The notes under the pieces: model-generated | The model's database searches: none | Seen by the model: the letters and a program-made list of their open reading frames with translations, nothing else | Told to the model about the DNA's origin: nothing | Position numbers and translations under genes: made by a program | Origin: Prolixibacteraceae bacterium | Lineage (GTDB): Bacteria > Bacteroidota > Bacteroidia > Bacteroidales > Prolixibacteraceae | Direction: 5' to 3' | NCBI GenBank assembly: GCA_023228025.1 | Contig: JALOCD010000002.1 | Coordinates: 50,318 to 114,317 of the forward strand | DNA length: 64,000 nt | Part shown: positions 38,049-47,825 of the stretch, piece by piece | How positions within the stretch are numbered: position 1 is the first letter of the stretch | Layout of the letters: every line of letters starts with the position of its first letter

Positions 38049-38237
38049 ATGAATCGAATTAAGGAGGTGCTTGATGAAAAAGGCATCAAGCAGACTTGGC
38101 TGGCTGAGAAGTTGGGAAAGAGTTACAACATGGTCAACTCTTATGTTCAAAACAGACAACAACCTAGACTTGAAGTACTTTATGAGATAGCAAAAATACT
38201 GGACGTCAATCCTAAAGATTTATTGAAAGAAGATTAA
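38049..38237 (+). CDS. XRE-family helix-turn-helix regulator
   Basis: 62 aa from the ATG at 38049 (TTG at 38040 also possible). The HTH is KGIKQTWLAEKLGKSYNMVNSY and the tail ILDVNPKDLL is typical of Cro/C1 regulators. The stop overlaps the hsdR ATG by one base (TAATG), so the two are translationally coupled. Small HTH proteins in restriction loci often act as controllers that time expression of the nuclease; that role is inferred here. Confidence 0.85.
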   Translation: MNRIKEVLDEKGIKQTWLAEKLGKSYNMVNSYVQNRQQPRLEVLYEIAKILDVNPKDLLKED

Positions 38238-41200
38238 TGACTAAAGAAAATCAAATAGAAGAAAACCTAATCAGGCAACTAACTGATTTGAAGTACAACT
38301 ATCGACCTGATATTATTGATAGAAAGACGCTTGAACAGAACTTCAAAACTAAATTTGAAACACTGAATCGTGTTCATCTGACAGAAAGCGAATTTTTACG
38401 CATACGTGAAGAAATTATCAATCCGGATGTATTCACTGCATCGAAACTGCTTCGTGAAAGAAATTACTTTCAACGCGAAGATGGCACGCCTCTACATTAT
38501 ACTTTGGTAAATATCAAGGATTGGTGCAGAAATGACTATGAGGTTATCAATCAATTACGCATCAATACTGAAAACAGCAATCACCGTTACGATATAATTC
38601 TACTGATTAATGGCTTGCCGGTAGTGCAAATTGAATTGAAAAAACTGGACATTTCACCACGTAAAGCAATGCAGCAGATCGTGGACTATAAAAATGACCC
38701 CGGCAACGGATACAGCAATTCTTTGATGTGTTTTATGCAGTTGTTTATCGTTAGTAACGGCACTAAAACACACTATTTTGCCAACAATAAAATCCAGCAT
38801 TTTAATTTCAATGCTGATGAGCAATTTTTACCAGTACATGAATTGGCGGATATAGACAACCAGAAAATAAATCGGCTTGATTTATTCACTGAAAAGTTCC
38901 TTAAAAAATGTACGCTCGGCGAGATGATTAGCAAGTATATGGTACTTGTCGAGAGCGAACAGAAACTATTGGTGATGCGACCATATCAGATTTATGCAGT
39001 TCAAGCTATCGTTGATTGCATCCAGCAAAACCGAGGGAACGGCTATATTTGGCACACCACAGGAAGCGGTAAAACATTGACTTCTTTCAAAGCTTCTACC
39101 CTTTTAAAAGACAATCATGATATAGAAAAATGCCTTTTTGTGGTGGACCGAAAAGACCTTGACCGGCAAACCCGCGAGGAATTTAATAAATTCCAGGAAG
39201 GTAGTGTTGAAGAAAACACCAATACCGAAACTTTGGTAAGGCGCTTGCTATCTACCGACTATGCTGACAAGGTAATTGTTACCACCATTCAAAAACTAGG
39301 ATTGGCGCTAGACGGCACGTATAAGAAAAATTACAAAGAACGCTTGGAGCCTTTGAGCAAAAAACGAATGGTTTTCATCTTTGACGAGTGTCACCGTTCG
39401 CAGTTTGGCGATAATCACAAAGCGATTATCGAGTTTTTTCCAAATGCTCAACTCTTTGGTTTTACGGGTACGCCAATTTTTGATGAAAATGCCACTTACA
39501 ATATTAGAGAAGGCGAACAGGCTTCCTACAAAACCACGGAATCGATTTTTGAAAAGCGGTTACATGACTATACCATTACCCATGCCATAGAAGACAAAAA
39601 TGTTCTTAAATTTCATATTGACTATTTCAAAGGGAAAGGCAATTTAAATCCGAAACCCGGTGAGGCTATCGCACAACAGGCTGTCGTAGAAGCCATACTC
39701 GATAAGCACAATGCGGCTACCAATTCGAGGCGATTCAACGCTGTATTGGCAACGGCTTCCATCAATAACGCCATTGAATATTATCAGCTATTTAAATCAG
39801 TACAGACAGCGAATGCGCTGTCTCATCCCGATTACATTCCGCTCAATATTGCTTGTGTTTTTTCGCCACCAGCTCAACTAATTGCTAAAGAAGGTGACCA
39901 GCAAAGTCAAAAAAATGCTGACGATATCAAACAATTACAAGAGGACTTGATACAGGAAAAAGAGGATAACAAACAAAATCCTGAAGAAAAGAAAAAAGCC
40001 CTGATGAAAATTATTGCAGACTTCAATTTGCAATATGGTACGAATCACAACATCAACGAATTTGATGGTTACTATCAAGATATTCAAAGACGCATTAAGG
40101 ACCAAATATATTCCAATAAAGACTACCCGCACAAAAACAAGATTGATATTACAATAGTGGTGGATATGCTGCTCACAGGTTTTGATTCCAAGTACCTCAA
40201 TACACTGTATGTGGACAAAAACCTGAAATACCATGGTTTAATACAGGCATTCTCGCGTACCAACCGGGTGCTGAACGATACAAAGCCTTACGGCAATATT
40301 CTCGATTTCCGCTCGCAACAAGATACCGTAAACCAAGCCATTGCGCTTTTCTCAGGTGAAGATAGTAGCCGGGCAAAAGAGATTTGGATGGTCGACCCTG
40401 CTCCGGTAGTTATTGAGAATTACCAAAAAGCAGTTGAAGCGCTGGGCAGTTTTATGCAGCAGCACAATTTGGCAAACGAACCACAAGAAGTGTATAACCT
40501 GAAAGGCGATGCTGCACGCATAGCTTTTGTGAAAAACTTCAAGGAAGTACAACGATTAAAAACCCAATTAGACCAGTACACCGACTTGGATGAAGAGCAA
40601 CAGGCTAAAATTGAAGCCATATTGCCAAAGGATAGCTTGCAATCGTTCAGAAGTTCGTATTTGGAAACTGCCAGGAAATTCAAAGAAAGACAACAAAAAG
40701 AAGGCGACCAGGCGCCACCCGATGTTCAGCAGTTGGATTTTGAATTCGTGCTTTTTGCTTCTGCCGTGATTGACTACGATTATATCATGGACTTAATTGC
40801 CGACAGTACGCAGATGAAACCGGCAAAGCAAAAGATGACCAAAGCACAGGTGATTAGCTTGCTTAGTTCCAATGCCAACCTGATGGACGAACAGGAAGAT
40901 TTAACCGATTACATCAATGGTTTGGACTGGAACAGCGGACAAGATGTGAATACCTTACGCAATGGCTACGACATTTTTAAAATTGAGAAAAACGAAAAAG
41001 AACTGGCTGCCATTGCCCACAAAAACGGCTTGCAAACAGCAGACTTAAAAGCCTTTGTAGATACCATTATGAGCCGAATGATTTTTGACGGAGAAAAACT
41101 CACCGACCTTTTGGAACCTTTGGAACTAAGCTGGAAAGAACGCAGGGTAAAAGAACTGGCATTGATGGAAGAGTTAGTACCGCAATTAAAAAAAATAGCC

Positions 41201-41242
41201 CAAGGGCGTGATATTTCAGGATTAGCAGCCTATGATGTCTGA
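38237..41242 (+). CDS. hsdR: Type I restriction endonuclease, R (motor/nuclease) subunit
   Basis: 1001 aa, full length. The N-terminal PD-(D/E)xK nuclease has Asp119 (HRYDIIL) and Glu133-Leu-Lys135 (VQIELKK). The SF2 helicase core has Walker A TTGSGKT (274-281), DECH (383-386), FGFTGTP and, late in the motor, VVDMLLTGFDSKYLNTLYVDK and QAFSRTNRV. A helical C-terminal region of about 300 residues binds HsdM/S. It translocates DNA and cuts at collisions. It is the first large gene of the island; hsdS and hsdM come 2 and 5 kb later, with accessory genes between. Confidence 0.97.
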   Translation: MTKENQIEENLIRQLTDLKYNYRPDIIDRKTLEQNFKTKFETLNRVHLTESEFLRIREEIINPDVFTASKLLRERNYFQREDGTPLHYTLVNIKDWCRNDYEVINQLRINTENSNHRYDIILLINGLPVVQIELKKLDISPRKAMQQIVDYKNDPGNGYSNSLMCFMQLFIVSNGTKTHYFANNKIQHFNFNADEQFLPVHELADIDNQKINRLDLFTEKFLKKCTLGEMISKYMVLVESEQKLLVMRPYQIYAVQAIVDCIQQNRGNGYIWHTTGSGKTLTSFKASTLLKDNHDIEKCLFVVDRKDLDRQTREEFNKFQEGSVEENTNTETLVRRLLSTDYADKVIVTTIQKLGLALDGTYKKNYKERLEPLSKKRMVFIFDECHRSQFGDNHKAIIEFFPNAQLFGFTGTPIFDENATYNIREGEQASYKTTESIFEKRLHDYTITHAIEDKNVLKFHIDYFKGKGNLNPKPGEAIAQQAVVEAILDKHNAATNSRRFNAVLATASINNAIEYYQLFKSVQTANALSHPDYIPLNIACVFSPPAQLIAKEGDQQSQKNADDIKQLQEDLIQEKEDNKQNPEEKKKALMKIIADFNLQYGTNHNINEFDGYYQDIQRRIKDQIYSNKDYPHKNKIDITIVVDMLLTGFDSKYLNTLYVDKNLKYHGLIQAFSRTNRVLNDTKPYGNILDFRSQQDTVNQAIALFSGEDSSRAKEIWMVDPAPVVIENYQKAVEALGSFMQQHNLANEPQEVYNLKGDAARIAFVKNFKEVQRLKTQLDQYTDLDEEQQAKIEAILPKDSLQSFRSSYLETARKFKERQQKEGDQAPPDVQQLDFEFVLFASAVIDYDYIMDLIADSTQMKPAKQKMTKAQVISLLSSNANLMDEQEDLTDYINGLDWNSGQDVNTLRNGYDIFKIEKNEKELAAIAHKNGLQTADLKAFVDTIMSRMIFDGEKLTDLLEPLELSWKERRVKELALMEELVPQLKKIAQGRDISGLAAYDV

Positions 41243-41271
41243 ACTATGAGTTGCGAATTTAAAATCACGAA

Positions 41272-42129
41272 ATGAAAAACGAAATCATATTATATCGTCC
41301 AAACGAACTTGCCGAGCATATCGAGGTAAGAATTGATGAGGAAACAGTTTGGCTTTCTCTTAATCAAATAGCCCAACTTTTCGACAGAGATAAGTCTGTA
41401 ATTTCAAGGCACCTGCGAAATGTTTTTAAAGATGGTGAGCTTGTGTTTGAAGCAACTGTTGCAAAAAATGCAACAGTTCAAATTGAAGCAGGGAGGGAAG
41501 TGAAACGAGAAATTGAATATTATAATCTTGATGCCATTCTTTCGGTAGGTTATCGGGTAAATTCAAAGCAAGGTACGCAATTTAGAATTTGGGCTACCCA
41601 TGTTTTAAGAGATTATTTACTAAAAGGATATGCCTTAAACCAACGAATGAATCGGATAGAAACCCATGTTGAAAATCTTTCCGAAAAAGCAGATGCAATT
41701 TCACTGCAAATTCAATCCGTTGCTATTCCAAACCAAGGGGTATTCTTCGACGGACAAGTATTTGATGCTTACGAATTGGCTTCTAAAATTATACGTACTG
41801 CCCAAAAATATATTGTATTGATAGATAATTATATTGACGAAACAACACTTACGCATTTAGCCAAGAAAAACCGTGAGGTCAAAGTTGTTTTACTAACCAA
41901 AAACATCAATAAACAATTGGCATTAGACATCAAAAAAGCCAACGAGCAATATGGAAAATTTGAAATAAAAGCCTTTGAAAAAAGCCACGACCGGTTTTTA
42001 ATTATTGATGAATCAGAAGTGTATCATCTTGGGGCTTCTTTGAAAGATTTGGGTAAGAAATGGTTTGCGTTCTCAAAATTGGATAAAAACTCGGTGGAAA
42101 ACATTTTAAAGTCGGTAACCAATGAATAA
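41272..42129 (+). CDS. RhuM-family protein with PLD-like C-terminal region
   Basis: 285 aa. The N-terminal 120 residues match the virulence RhuM family (RIDEETVWLSLNQIAQLF, DKSVISRHLRNVF, SVGYRVNSKQGTQFRIWATH), a DNA-binding-like domain common next to type I restriction genes. The C-terminal half (about 165-280) resembles a phospholipase D-like fold: KYIVLIDNYID, VKVVLLTK and His239-Asp-Arg-x4-Asp246 (HDRFLIID), then GASLKDLG. The HKD motif is altered (Arg for Lys), so catalysis is uncertain. Its stop overlaps the start of an hsdS fragment. Its role in defence is unknown. Confidence 0.82.
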   Translation: MKNEIILYRPNELAEHIEVRIDEETVWLSLNQIAQLFDRDKSVISRHLRNVFKDGELVFEATVAKNATVQIEAGREVKREIEYYNLDAILSVGYRVNSKQGTQFRIWATHVLRDYLLKGYALNQRMNRIETHVENLSEKADAISLQIQSVAIPNQGVFFDGQVFDAYELASKIIRTAQKYIVLIDNYIDETTLTHLAKKNREVKVVLLTKNINKQLALDIKKANEQYGKFEIKAFEKSHDRFLIIDESEVYHLGASLKDLGKKWFAFSKLDKNSVENILKSVTNE

Positions 42130-42226
42130 CGCTTCCACAAGCTCAGTGTGGGCAAAAGATAAATTGATACCCGAATTGCGGTTCCCTGAGTTTGTGAAGG
42201 ATGGGCTACGATTAATGAACAGTTAG
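42122..42226 (+). pseudogene. hsdS 5' fragment (truncated specificity subunit)
   Basis: A 34-codon reading frame whose segment KLIPELRFPEFVKDG is the start of HsdS. The DNA at 42159-42205 is identical over 47 bp to 43304-43350 at the start of the intact hsdS. After the repeat the frame runs into unrelated sequence and stops. It begins at an ATG overlapping the RhuM stop, as a functional hsdS would. It is a remnant left by rearrangement, with the yhcG gene now between the two copies. Confidence 0.88.
42159..42205 (+). repeat. 47-bp direct repeat, copy 1 (hsdS head)
   Basis: Identical to 43304-43350. The two copies bracket yhcG at a spacing of 1145 bp, so recombination between them would delete or restore yhcG. 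Confidence 0.93.
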
Positions 42227-42241
42227 ATATATCAGCAAACA

Positions 42242-43291
42242 ATGACCAAGAAAAATAGCAATATTGCACCTGTTATAAACCAAGTTGAATACACTGATAT
42301 ACTGCGACAGGCTGTCGCAGAAATCCGCTCGGCTCGCTCTTCCATTGCATTACAAGTTAATAGTACTACCAATTCTGTGTATTGGAATTTGGGCAAATTG
42401 CTCTTTGAAAAACAGTTGGAAGAGGGGTATGGCAGTGGAGTGGTGAAGCAATTATCAGTTGATTTAAAAAATGAGTTCCCAGATATGGGGTTATCCCCTC
42501 GCAATTTATGGAACATGAAACGTTTTTATGAGCGTTATTATCGGGCAGATACAAAACTGCAACGCAGCGTAGCAGTTTTGCCATGGCGCCACAATTTGCT
42601 ACTCATAGAAAAAACGAACGATAATAAGGAAGTCGAATTCTATGCCAACGAAGCCCTAACGAAAGGCTGGTCGAGAGATTTGTTGCTCAATGCCATTAAA
42701 ATGGATACTTACGGCCAAGTACAGAAGCAAATAAAAACACACAATTTTGACCGTACGCTACCTGAAGCGCATGCCAATTATGCCAATGAAGTGTTTAGAA
42801 GCTCCTACAATTTAGGCTTTTTAGGAATTACCGAACCAATTAGAGAATTGAAATTGGAAAAAAGGCTAATAGAAAAAATTAGACACTTTATATTGGAGTT
42901 AGGCAAAGGATTTACTTTTATTGGCAACGAGTACCGATTGGAGTATAACAGTAAAGAATACTTTGTTGATATGTTGTTTTTTCACAGAGGTTTGCAGTCT
43001 TTGGTTGCCATTGAATTAAAAATTGGAAGCTTTAAAGCCGAGTATGTGGGCAAAATGAATATGTACCTCTCGCTGCTCGACCGTCTGGAAAAAGGAGAAA
43101 ACGAAAACCCATCCATTGGTATAATACTCTGTGCCGACAAAGACCACCTTGATGTAGAAATAGCGCTGCAAGATGTAAATAAACCAATTGGAGTCGCAGA
43201 GTATCAATTGTTGCTACCTAAAGTTGAATTGCAAACCATGCTATCTTCAGAGATTAAAGCCATGGAACAAGAAAGGGAGAATTTCGAATGA
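42242..43291 (+). CDS. YhcG/DUF1016 family PDDEXK nuclease-like protein
   Basis: 349 aa. It has an N-terminal YhcG-type domain (about 15-185: NSVYWNLGKLLFEKQ, GLSPRNLWNMKRFY, RSVAVLPWRHNLLLI) and a C-terminal PD-(D/E)xK domain (DUF1016), with likely catalytic Asp243 (YFVDMLFFHR) and Glu258-Leu-Lys260 (VAIELKIG). It is expected to bind and perhaps cut DNA. The family is common inside type I restriction loci, but its role is not established. It overlaps hsdS by ATGA and is bracketed by a 47-bp direct repeat, suggesting a cassette insertion. Confidence 0.92.
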   Translation: MTKKNSNIAPVINQVEYTDILRQAVAEIRSARSSIALQVNSTTNSVYWNLGKLLFEKQLEEGYGSGVVKQLSVDLKNEFPDMGLSPRNLWNMKRFYERYYRADTKLQRSVAVLPWRHNLLLIEKTNDNKEVEFYANEALTKGWSRDLLLNAIKMDTYGQVQKQIKTHNFDRTLPEAHANYANEVFRSSYNLGFLGITEPIRELKLEKRLIEKIRHFILELGKGFTFIGNEYRLEYNSKEYFVDMLFFHRGLQSLVAIELKIGSFKAEYVGKMNMYLSLLDRLEKGENENPSIGIILCADKDHLDVEIALQDVNKPIGVAEYQLLLPKVELQTMLSSEIKAMEQERENFE

Positions 43292-44520
43292 ATAAAGCAA
43301 CAAATAAATTGATACCCGAATTGCGGTTCCCTGAGTTTGTGAAGGATGGGGAGTGGGTGGAGAAGGTTTTAATTGATACCGCAGATAAAAAAGTTAAATG
43401 GAGTTTTACGGGTGGGCCATTCGGTTCAAACCTAATGGCAAGTGACTATACTGCAAATGGAATTAGAATAATTCAACTTCAAAATATTGGCGATGGTGAA
43501 TTCATGGATAAATACAAAATCTATACATCAGAAGAAAAAGCTAATGAATTATTAAGTTGTAATATATACTCAGGTGAAATAATATTGTCAAAGATGGGTG
43601 ACCCTGTAGGTAGAGCTTGCATTATACCAGATAACTTAATAAGATGTGTAATGGCTTCTGATGGTATAAGATTGGTTGTTGATGAAAAAAAATGCTCGAA
43701 ATACTTCATTTACTCTTTAATAAATTCAAAACAAATAAGAGAAGCAATTGAAAAAAAAGCTACAGGCTCAACTAGAAAAAGAATTGGATTAGACGAATTA
43801 AGAGAAATAGAATTAATAATACCCAGAGAACTCAATGAACAGCAAAAAATCGCCTCCTGCCTTTCGTCCTTAGATGAAGTAATTGCCGCCCATAGCCAAA
43901 AATTAGAAGCCTTAAAAACCCATAAAAAAGGTTTGATGCAAAACCTTTTCCCGCAAGAAGGCGAAACGGTGCCGAAATGGCGTTTTAAGGAGTTTGCGGA
44001 TGATGGTGAATGGGTGGAGAAAATGCTTGAAAGCTTCTGTTTAAATTTATCATCAGGCAAGGATAAGAACACAATGGATGGTGAATATGAACTCTATGGA
44101 TCAACAGGTATCATTGGCAGGACTGATAATGCAAGCTACGATGGGGATTTTATTTTAATTGCTAGAGTTGGGGCTAACGCAGGGTTATTAAATAGAGCTA
44201 AAGGAAAGTTTGGTGTTACTGATAATACTTTAGTGATTGATTTAAAGGAATCAGAATATATTGATTTCGTTTTTTATTCTCTTGAAAGATTTGGATTAAA
44301 CAAATTGGTTTTTGGTTCAGGACAACCTTTGATTACAGGAGGTCAATTGAAAAGTCTTAATATGAAAATTCCTAAGTCCGAGAAAGAACAACAAAAAATA
44401 GCCGAATGTCTTTTTTCATTGGATGCATTAATCACGGCACAAGCCAAGAAAATAGAGCAATTGAAGTTGCATAAAAAGGGATTGATGCAAGGGTTGTTTC
44501 CAGGAATGTCTGAACTGTGA
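43288..44520 (+). CDS. hsdS: Type I restriction-modification specificity subunit
   Basis: 410 aa with the two-TRD layout. The first half begins PELRFPEFVKDGEWVEKV, has TRD1, and ends in the helical repeat EQQKIASCLSSLDEVIAAHSQ with HKKGLMQNLFP. The second half repeats the plan (WRFKEFADDGEWVEKML, TRD2, EQQKIAECLFSLDALITAQ, HKKGLMQGLFPGMSEL). It recognises the bipartite DNA site for HsdM and HsdR. The start overlaps yhcG, and the head of the gene is duplicated at 42159, evidence of shuffling at this locus. Confidence 0.96.
   Translation: MNKATNKLIPELRFPEFVKDGEWVEKVLIDTADKKVKWSFTGGPFGSNLMASDYTANGIRIIQLQNIGDGEFMDKYKIYTSEEKANELLSCNIYSGEIILSKMGDPVGRACIIPDNLIRCVMASDGIRLVVDEKKCSKYFIYSLINSKQIREAIEKKATGSTRKRIGLDELREIELIIPRELNEQQKIASCLSSLDEVIAAHSQKLEALKTHKKGLMQNLFPQEGETVPKWRFKEFADDGEWVEKMLESFCLNLSSGKDKNTMDGEYELYGSTGIIGRTDNASYDGDFILIARVGANAGLLNRAKGKFGVTDNTLVIDLKESEYIDFVFYSLERFGLNKLVFGSGQPLITGGQLKSLNMKIPKSEKEQQKIAECLFSLDALITAQAKKIEQLKLHKKGLMQGLFPGMSEL
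43304..43350 (+). repeat. 47-bp direct repeat, copy 2 (within hsdS)
   Basis: Part of the intact hsdS reading frame; identical to 42159-42205. Confidence 0.93.
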
Positions 44521-44543
44521 TTTATATGATAAAATGATTAACA

Positions 44544-44963
44544 ATGATTAAAGAACAATACAAATACTCTGATTTAACTTCCAAAGTTATTGGATGTGCA
44601 ATGAAAGTGCACTGTGCTTTAGGCAATGGTTTTCAGGAAGTTATTTATCAAAGAGCCTTGGCAATTGAATTTGCTGACGAGGGCATTGTGTTTAGCAGAG
44701 AACACGAAATGCCAGTATATTACAAGCAGCAGCAAATAGGCACAAGACGAGTCGATTTTTTGGTAGAAGGAGTAATATCAGTGGAATTAAAAGCTATTAT
44801 CAATTTAGAGGAAGTTCATTTGGCTCAAGCGATAAATTATTTAGAAGCATACGATTTGGAAGTCGGTTTATTAATCAATTTTGGATCAAAAAGCCTTGAT
44901 TTCAAAAGAGTATCGAACAAAAAATTCAAACAAAAAAATCAGGGCAATCCTGAAATCAAATAA
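44544..44963 (+). CDS. GxxExxY family protein
   Basis: 139 aa. The family motif is GFQEVIY (after ALGNG), followed by VDFLVEGVISVELKAI, a PD-(D/E)xK-like core (Asp, then Glu and Lys in VELK), and LEVGLLINFGSKSLDFKR at the end. The family is widespread in Bacteroidota, often in mobile and defence regions, and is predicted to be nuclease-like; its function is not known. An hsdS-like tail remnant lies 18 bases after its stop, which suggests it was inserted into an hsdS 3' region. Confidence 0.88.
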   Translation: MIKEQYKYSDLTSKVIGCAMKVHCALGNGFQEVIYQRALAIEFADEGIVFSREHEMPVYYKQQQIGTRRVDFLVEGVISVELKAIINLEEVHLAQAINYLEAYDLEVGLLINFGSKSLDFKRVSNKKFKQKNQGNPEIK

Positions 44964-44981
44964 ATCAAGGTTCAGACAATA

Positions 44982-45017
44982 GGTTTGATGCAGGGGTTAT
45001 TTCCTAAAAATGATTGA
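44982..45017 (+). pseudogene. hsdS 3' remnant
   Basis: In-frame GLMQGLFPKND and stop, almost identical to the end of intact HsdS (GLMQGLFPGMSEL) and to its central repeat (GLMQNLFP). No hsdS reading frame precedes it: the preceding sequence is the 3' end of the GxxExxY gene. It marks an old hsdS end. Confidence 0.72.
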
Positions 45018-45025
45018 TTGATACA

Positions 45026-46081
45026 ATGGGAAATTTTGAAGAATACACACAGCAAAGTGAACCAAACAAAAGGGAGAAAGCAGAGGTTTGGAAAACGGCT
45101 ATCGGCTTGCAACAAGTCGATGGCTTAAAACCGTCCGGCTATCTGATAGCGACCGCCAGGCAAAACATTGAGGGCGACATTACCATTGAGGAAGTAAAAC
45201 AGCTAATAGACAGTTATTACAAGCAACACCCTGTAAAAGACACCGAAAATAGAACCGAAGAAGCAGACAAAGTTTCGGCACGCATTGCTCAAATATTGGG
45301 CGAAAAAACATTTTCGTTTTCACCGGCCGAATATCTAAGCATTCATCGTAGGTTGTTTCAAGATATTTACACTCACGCAGGTAAAATCCGTGATTATAAC
45401 ATTACAAAACAAGAGTGGGTGCTGAATGGAGAAACGGTTCTGTACGCCAGCGCCGAGAGTTTAAAAACTACCATGGAATATGATTTTCGGCAAGAAAAAC
45501 AATTTAGTTACAGGGGGCTTAATTCAACCAAAACCATTCAGCATATTGCTGATTTTGTGTCGGGACTGTGGCAAATTCACCCCTTTGGAGAGGGCAATAC
45601 CCGAACAACTGCTGTATTTACCATCAAATATCTTCGCACGTTTGGGTTTGAAGTAAATAACAGTTTATTTGAAGAACATTCATGGTATTTCCGCAATGCA
45701 CTTGTAAGAGCCAACTTCAATAACCTTACAAAGAACATTCATGCCACAAAGGAGTATTTACTTCGTTTTTTCAGCAATTTATTGCTTGGTGAAAACCATA
45801 TTCTGAAAAACAGGGAAATGCTTGTGAACTTTCAAAGTGCACAAAACATAGCAGATAACGCCCCAAAGAGCAATATTTGCACTTTGAATTGCACTTTGGA
45901 AGAGCATTTTGTTTTAGAATTCCTGAAAACTAATCCGAAAGCTACACAAAAGGACATTGCCATAAATATTAAAAAATCAGAACGAACGGTAAAAACAATC
46001 ACAAGTAGCTTACAACAAAAAGATCTTTTAGAACGCAAAAACGGTAAGCGGAATGGTTTTTGGTTAGTAAAAAACAACTGA
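45026..46081 (+). CDS. Fic family protein (probable AMP-transferase)
   Basis: 351 aa from the ATG at 45026. The Fic motif is HPFGEGNTRT (catalytic His185), and the flap and anchor regions (QDIYTHAGKIRDYNI, LNGETVLYAS) are present, so it should transfer AMP from ATP to a protein target. An N-terminal segment (DGLKPSGYLIATARQNIEGD) resembles the VbhA-type inhibitory helix, with Glu-Gly at about 49-50, but the motif spacing is not exact. The C-terminus has a winged-helix-like region (TQKDIAINIKKSERTVKTI). It lies between hsdS and hsdM, two bases before hsdM. Confidence 0.9.
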   Translation: MGNFEEYTQQSEPNKREKAEVWKTAIGLQQVDGLKPSGYLIATARQNIEGDITIEEVKQLIDSYYKQHPVKDTENRTEEADKVSARIAQILGEKTFSFSPAEYLSIHRRLFQDIYTHAGKIRDYNITKQEWVLNGETVLYASAESLKTTMEYDFRQEKQFSYRGLNSTKTIQHIADFVSGLWQIHPFGEGNTRTTAVFTIKYLRTFGFEVNNSLFEEHSWYFRNALVRANFNNLTKNIHATKEYLLRFFSNLLLGENHILKNREMLVNFQSAQNIADNAPKSNICTLNCTLEEHFVLEFLKTNPKATQKDIAINIKKSERTVKTITSSLQQKDLLERKNGKRNGFWLVKNN

Positions 46082-46083
46082 AT

Positions 46084-47715
46084 ATGACACAAAAAGAACA
46101 ACAACAATTGGGCAAAACCCTTTGGAATATAGCCGATGATTTAAGAGGAGCAATGAATGCGGATGATTTTCGAGATTATATGCTTTCGTTTCTCTTCCTT
46201 AGGTATTTATCTTTCAACTACGAAGAATCTGCAAAAAAGGAGTTGGGTTCTGATTACCCCAAATTAGAGCCGAAGGATAAGCGTACCCCATTAAGTGTAT
46301 GGTACAAAGCAAACGAAGCAGATGTAGTTGAGTTTGAAAAGCAAATGCGCCGTAAAGTGCATTATGTAATACAACCCCAACACCTGTGGAGCAACATCAC
46401 AGAATTGGCACGTACACAAAATGTCGAATTATTAGTAACCCTGGAAAATGGTTTCCGCTATATCGAAAATGAATCGTTTGCAAGTACCTTTCAGGGCTTG
46501 TTTTCAGAAATCAACCTGAATTCAGAAAAGCTTGGAAAAACTTCAACAGAGAGGAACAAAAAGCTTTGCACCATTATCCAGAAAATTGCTGAAGGGATTG
46601 CTGATTTTTCTGCTGATTCTGATACACTCGGAGATGCATATGAGTATTTGATTGGTCAATTTGCGGCAGGTTCGGGCAAAAAAGCGGGCGAGTTTTATAC
46701 ACCACAACAAATCTCAACCATTCTTTCTGAAATTGTGACCCTAGACAGTCAAGACCCAACTTCTGGTAAGAAAAACAAATTGAATAAAGTGCTCGATTTT
46801 GCTTGTGGTTCGGGTTCCTTATTGCTGAATGTCCGAACTCGAATTAAGGAGAATGATGGCAGTATAGGCAAAATTTTCGGACAGGAAAAGAACATCACCA
46901 CCTACAACCTTGCCCGAATGAATATGCTTTTGCACGGTATGAAAGACACCGAGTTTGAAATTTTTCACGGTGACACCCTGCTCAACCAGTGGGATATGCT
47001 CAACGAAATGAATCCATCTAAAAAATCAGAATTTGATGCCGTTGTAGCCAATCCGCCTTTTAGTTTGCGTTGGGAACCAAACGACACCTTGGCTGAAGAT
47101 TTTCGTTTTAAGAGTTATGGTTTAGCGCCAAAATCAGCAGCAGACTTTGCTTTTTTACTGCACGGGTTTCACTTTCTTGGAAAAGAAGGAACAATGGCCA
47201 TCATATTGCCTCACGGTGTTTTATTCCGTGGCGGAGTAGAAGAAAGAATCCGCACCAAGTTATTAAAGGATAACAGTATTGATACAGTAATTGGCTTGCC
47301 ATCCAATTTGTTCTACTCCACAGGCATTCCGGTTTGTATTCTGGTATTGAAAAAATGCAAAAAGGAAGATGATGTGCTGTTCATTAATGCCAGCGAACAT
47401 TATGAAAAAGGCAAAAGACAAAACACTCTTAGGGAAGGCGAAAACGGAGAACCCAATGACATTCAAAAAATTGTTGAGACATACCAATACCGTCCTGAAA
47501 AAATAGAACGGTATGCCAGAAGAGTTTCTATGGCTGAGATAGAACAAAACGGATACAACCTGAATATTTCACGATATGTCAGTACCTCAACTGATGAAGA
47601 AATAATTAATCTAAAAGAGGTTAATGCAAAATTGATTATACTAAATGACAGCATTAAAACACATACAGACAAACACAATGAATTTTTGAAAGAATTAGGT
47701 TTGCCTCCTATTTAA
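46084..47715 (+). CDS. hsdM: Type I restriction-modification DNA methyltransferase, M subunit
   Basis: 543 aa from the ATG at 46084, which follows the Fic stop by two bases; a start at 46060 lies inside fic. Motif I is DFACGSGSLL (238-247) and the N6-adenine motif IV is NPPF (323-326), with the typical N-terminal helical domain and AGEFYTPQQI before motif I. It methylates the adenine of the site read by HsdS and protects host DNA. It is the last gene of the island. Confidence 0.97.
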   Translation: MTQKEQQQLGKTLWNIADDLRGAMNADDFRDYMLSFLFLRYLSFNYEESAKKELGSDYPKLEPKDKRTPLSVWYKANEADVVEFEKQMRRKVHYVIQPQHLWSNITELARTQNVELLVTLENGFRYIENESFASTFQGLFSEINLNSEKLGKTSTERNKKLCTIIQKIAEGIADFSADSDTLGDAYEYLIGQFAAGSGKKAGEFYTPQQISTILSEIVTLDSQDPTSGKKNKLNKVLDFACGSGSLLLNVRTRIKENDGSIGKIFGQEKNITTYNLARMNMLLHGMKDTEFEIFHGDTLLNQWDMLNEMNPSKKSEFDAVVANPPFSLRWEPNDTLAEDFRFKSYGLAPKSAADFAFLLHGFHFLGKEGTMAIILPHGVLFRGGVEERIRTKLLKDNSIDTVIGLPSNLFYSTGIPVCILVLKKCKKEDDVLFINASEHYEKGKRQNTLREGENGEPNDIQKIVETYQYRPEKIERYARRVSMAEIEQNGYNLNISRYVSTSTDEEIINLKEVNAKLIILNDSIKTHTDKHNEFLKELGLPPI

Positions 47716-47825
47716 AAATTGCCAACGCTCCCGCAGGCGAGGGATTGGTCACTCCCCCTCCCTCTCCCAGTCCCCCAGTCCCCCGTCTCCCCGTCCTTTT
47801 CAAAACTTTTAATAACCTCACAAAC
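47716..47825. other. C-rich intergenic spacer
   Basis: Contains CCTCCCTCTCCCAGTCCCCC and repeated CCCAGTCCCCC/CCCCGTC units (about 47750-47800), a low-complexity C-rich stretch unlike the local AT-rich sequence. A related motif (CTCCTAGTCCCCTAGTCC) is at about 52785-52803. No gene. Confidence 0.6.
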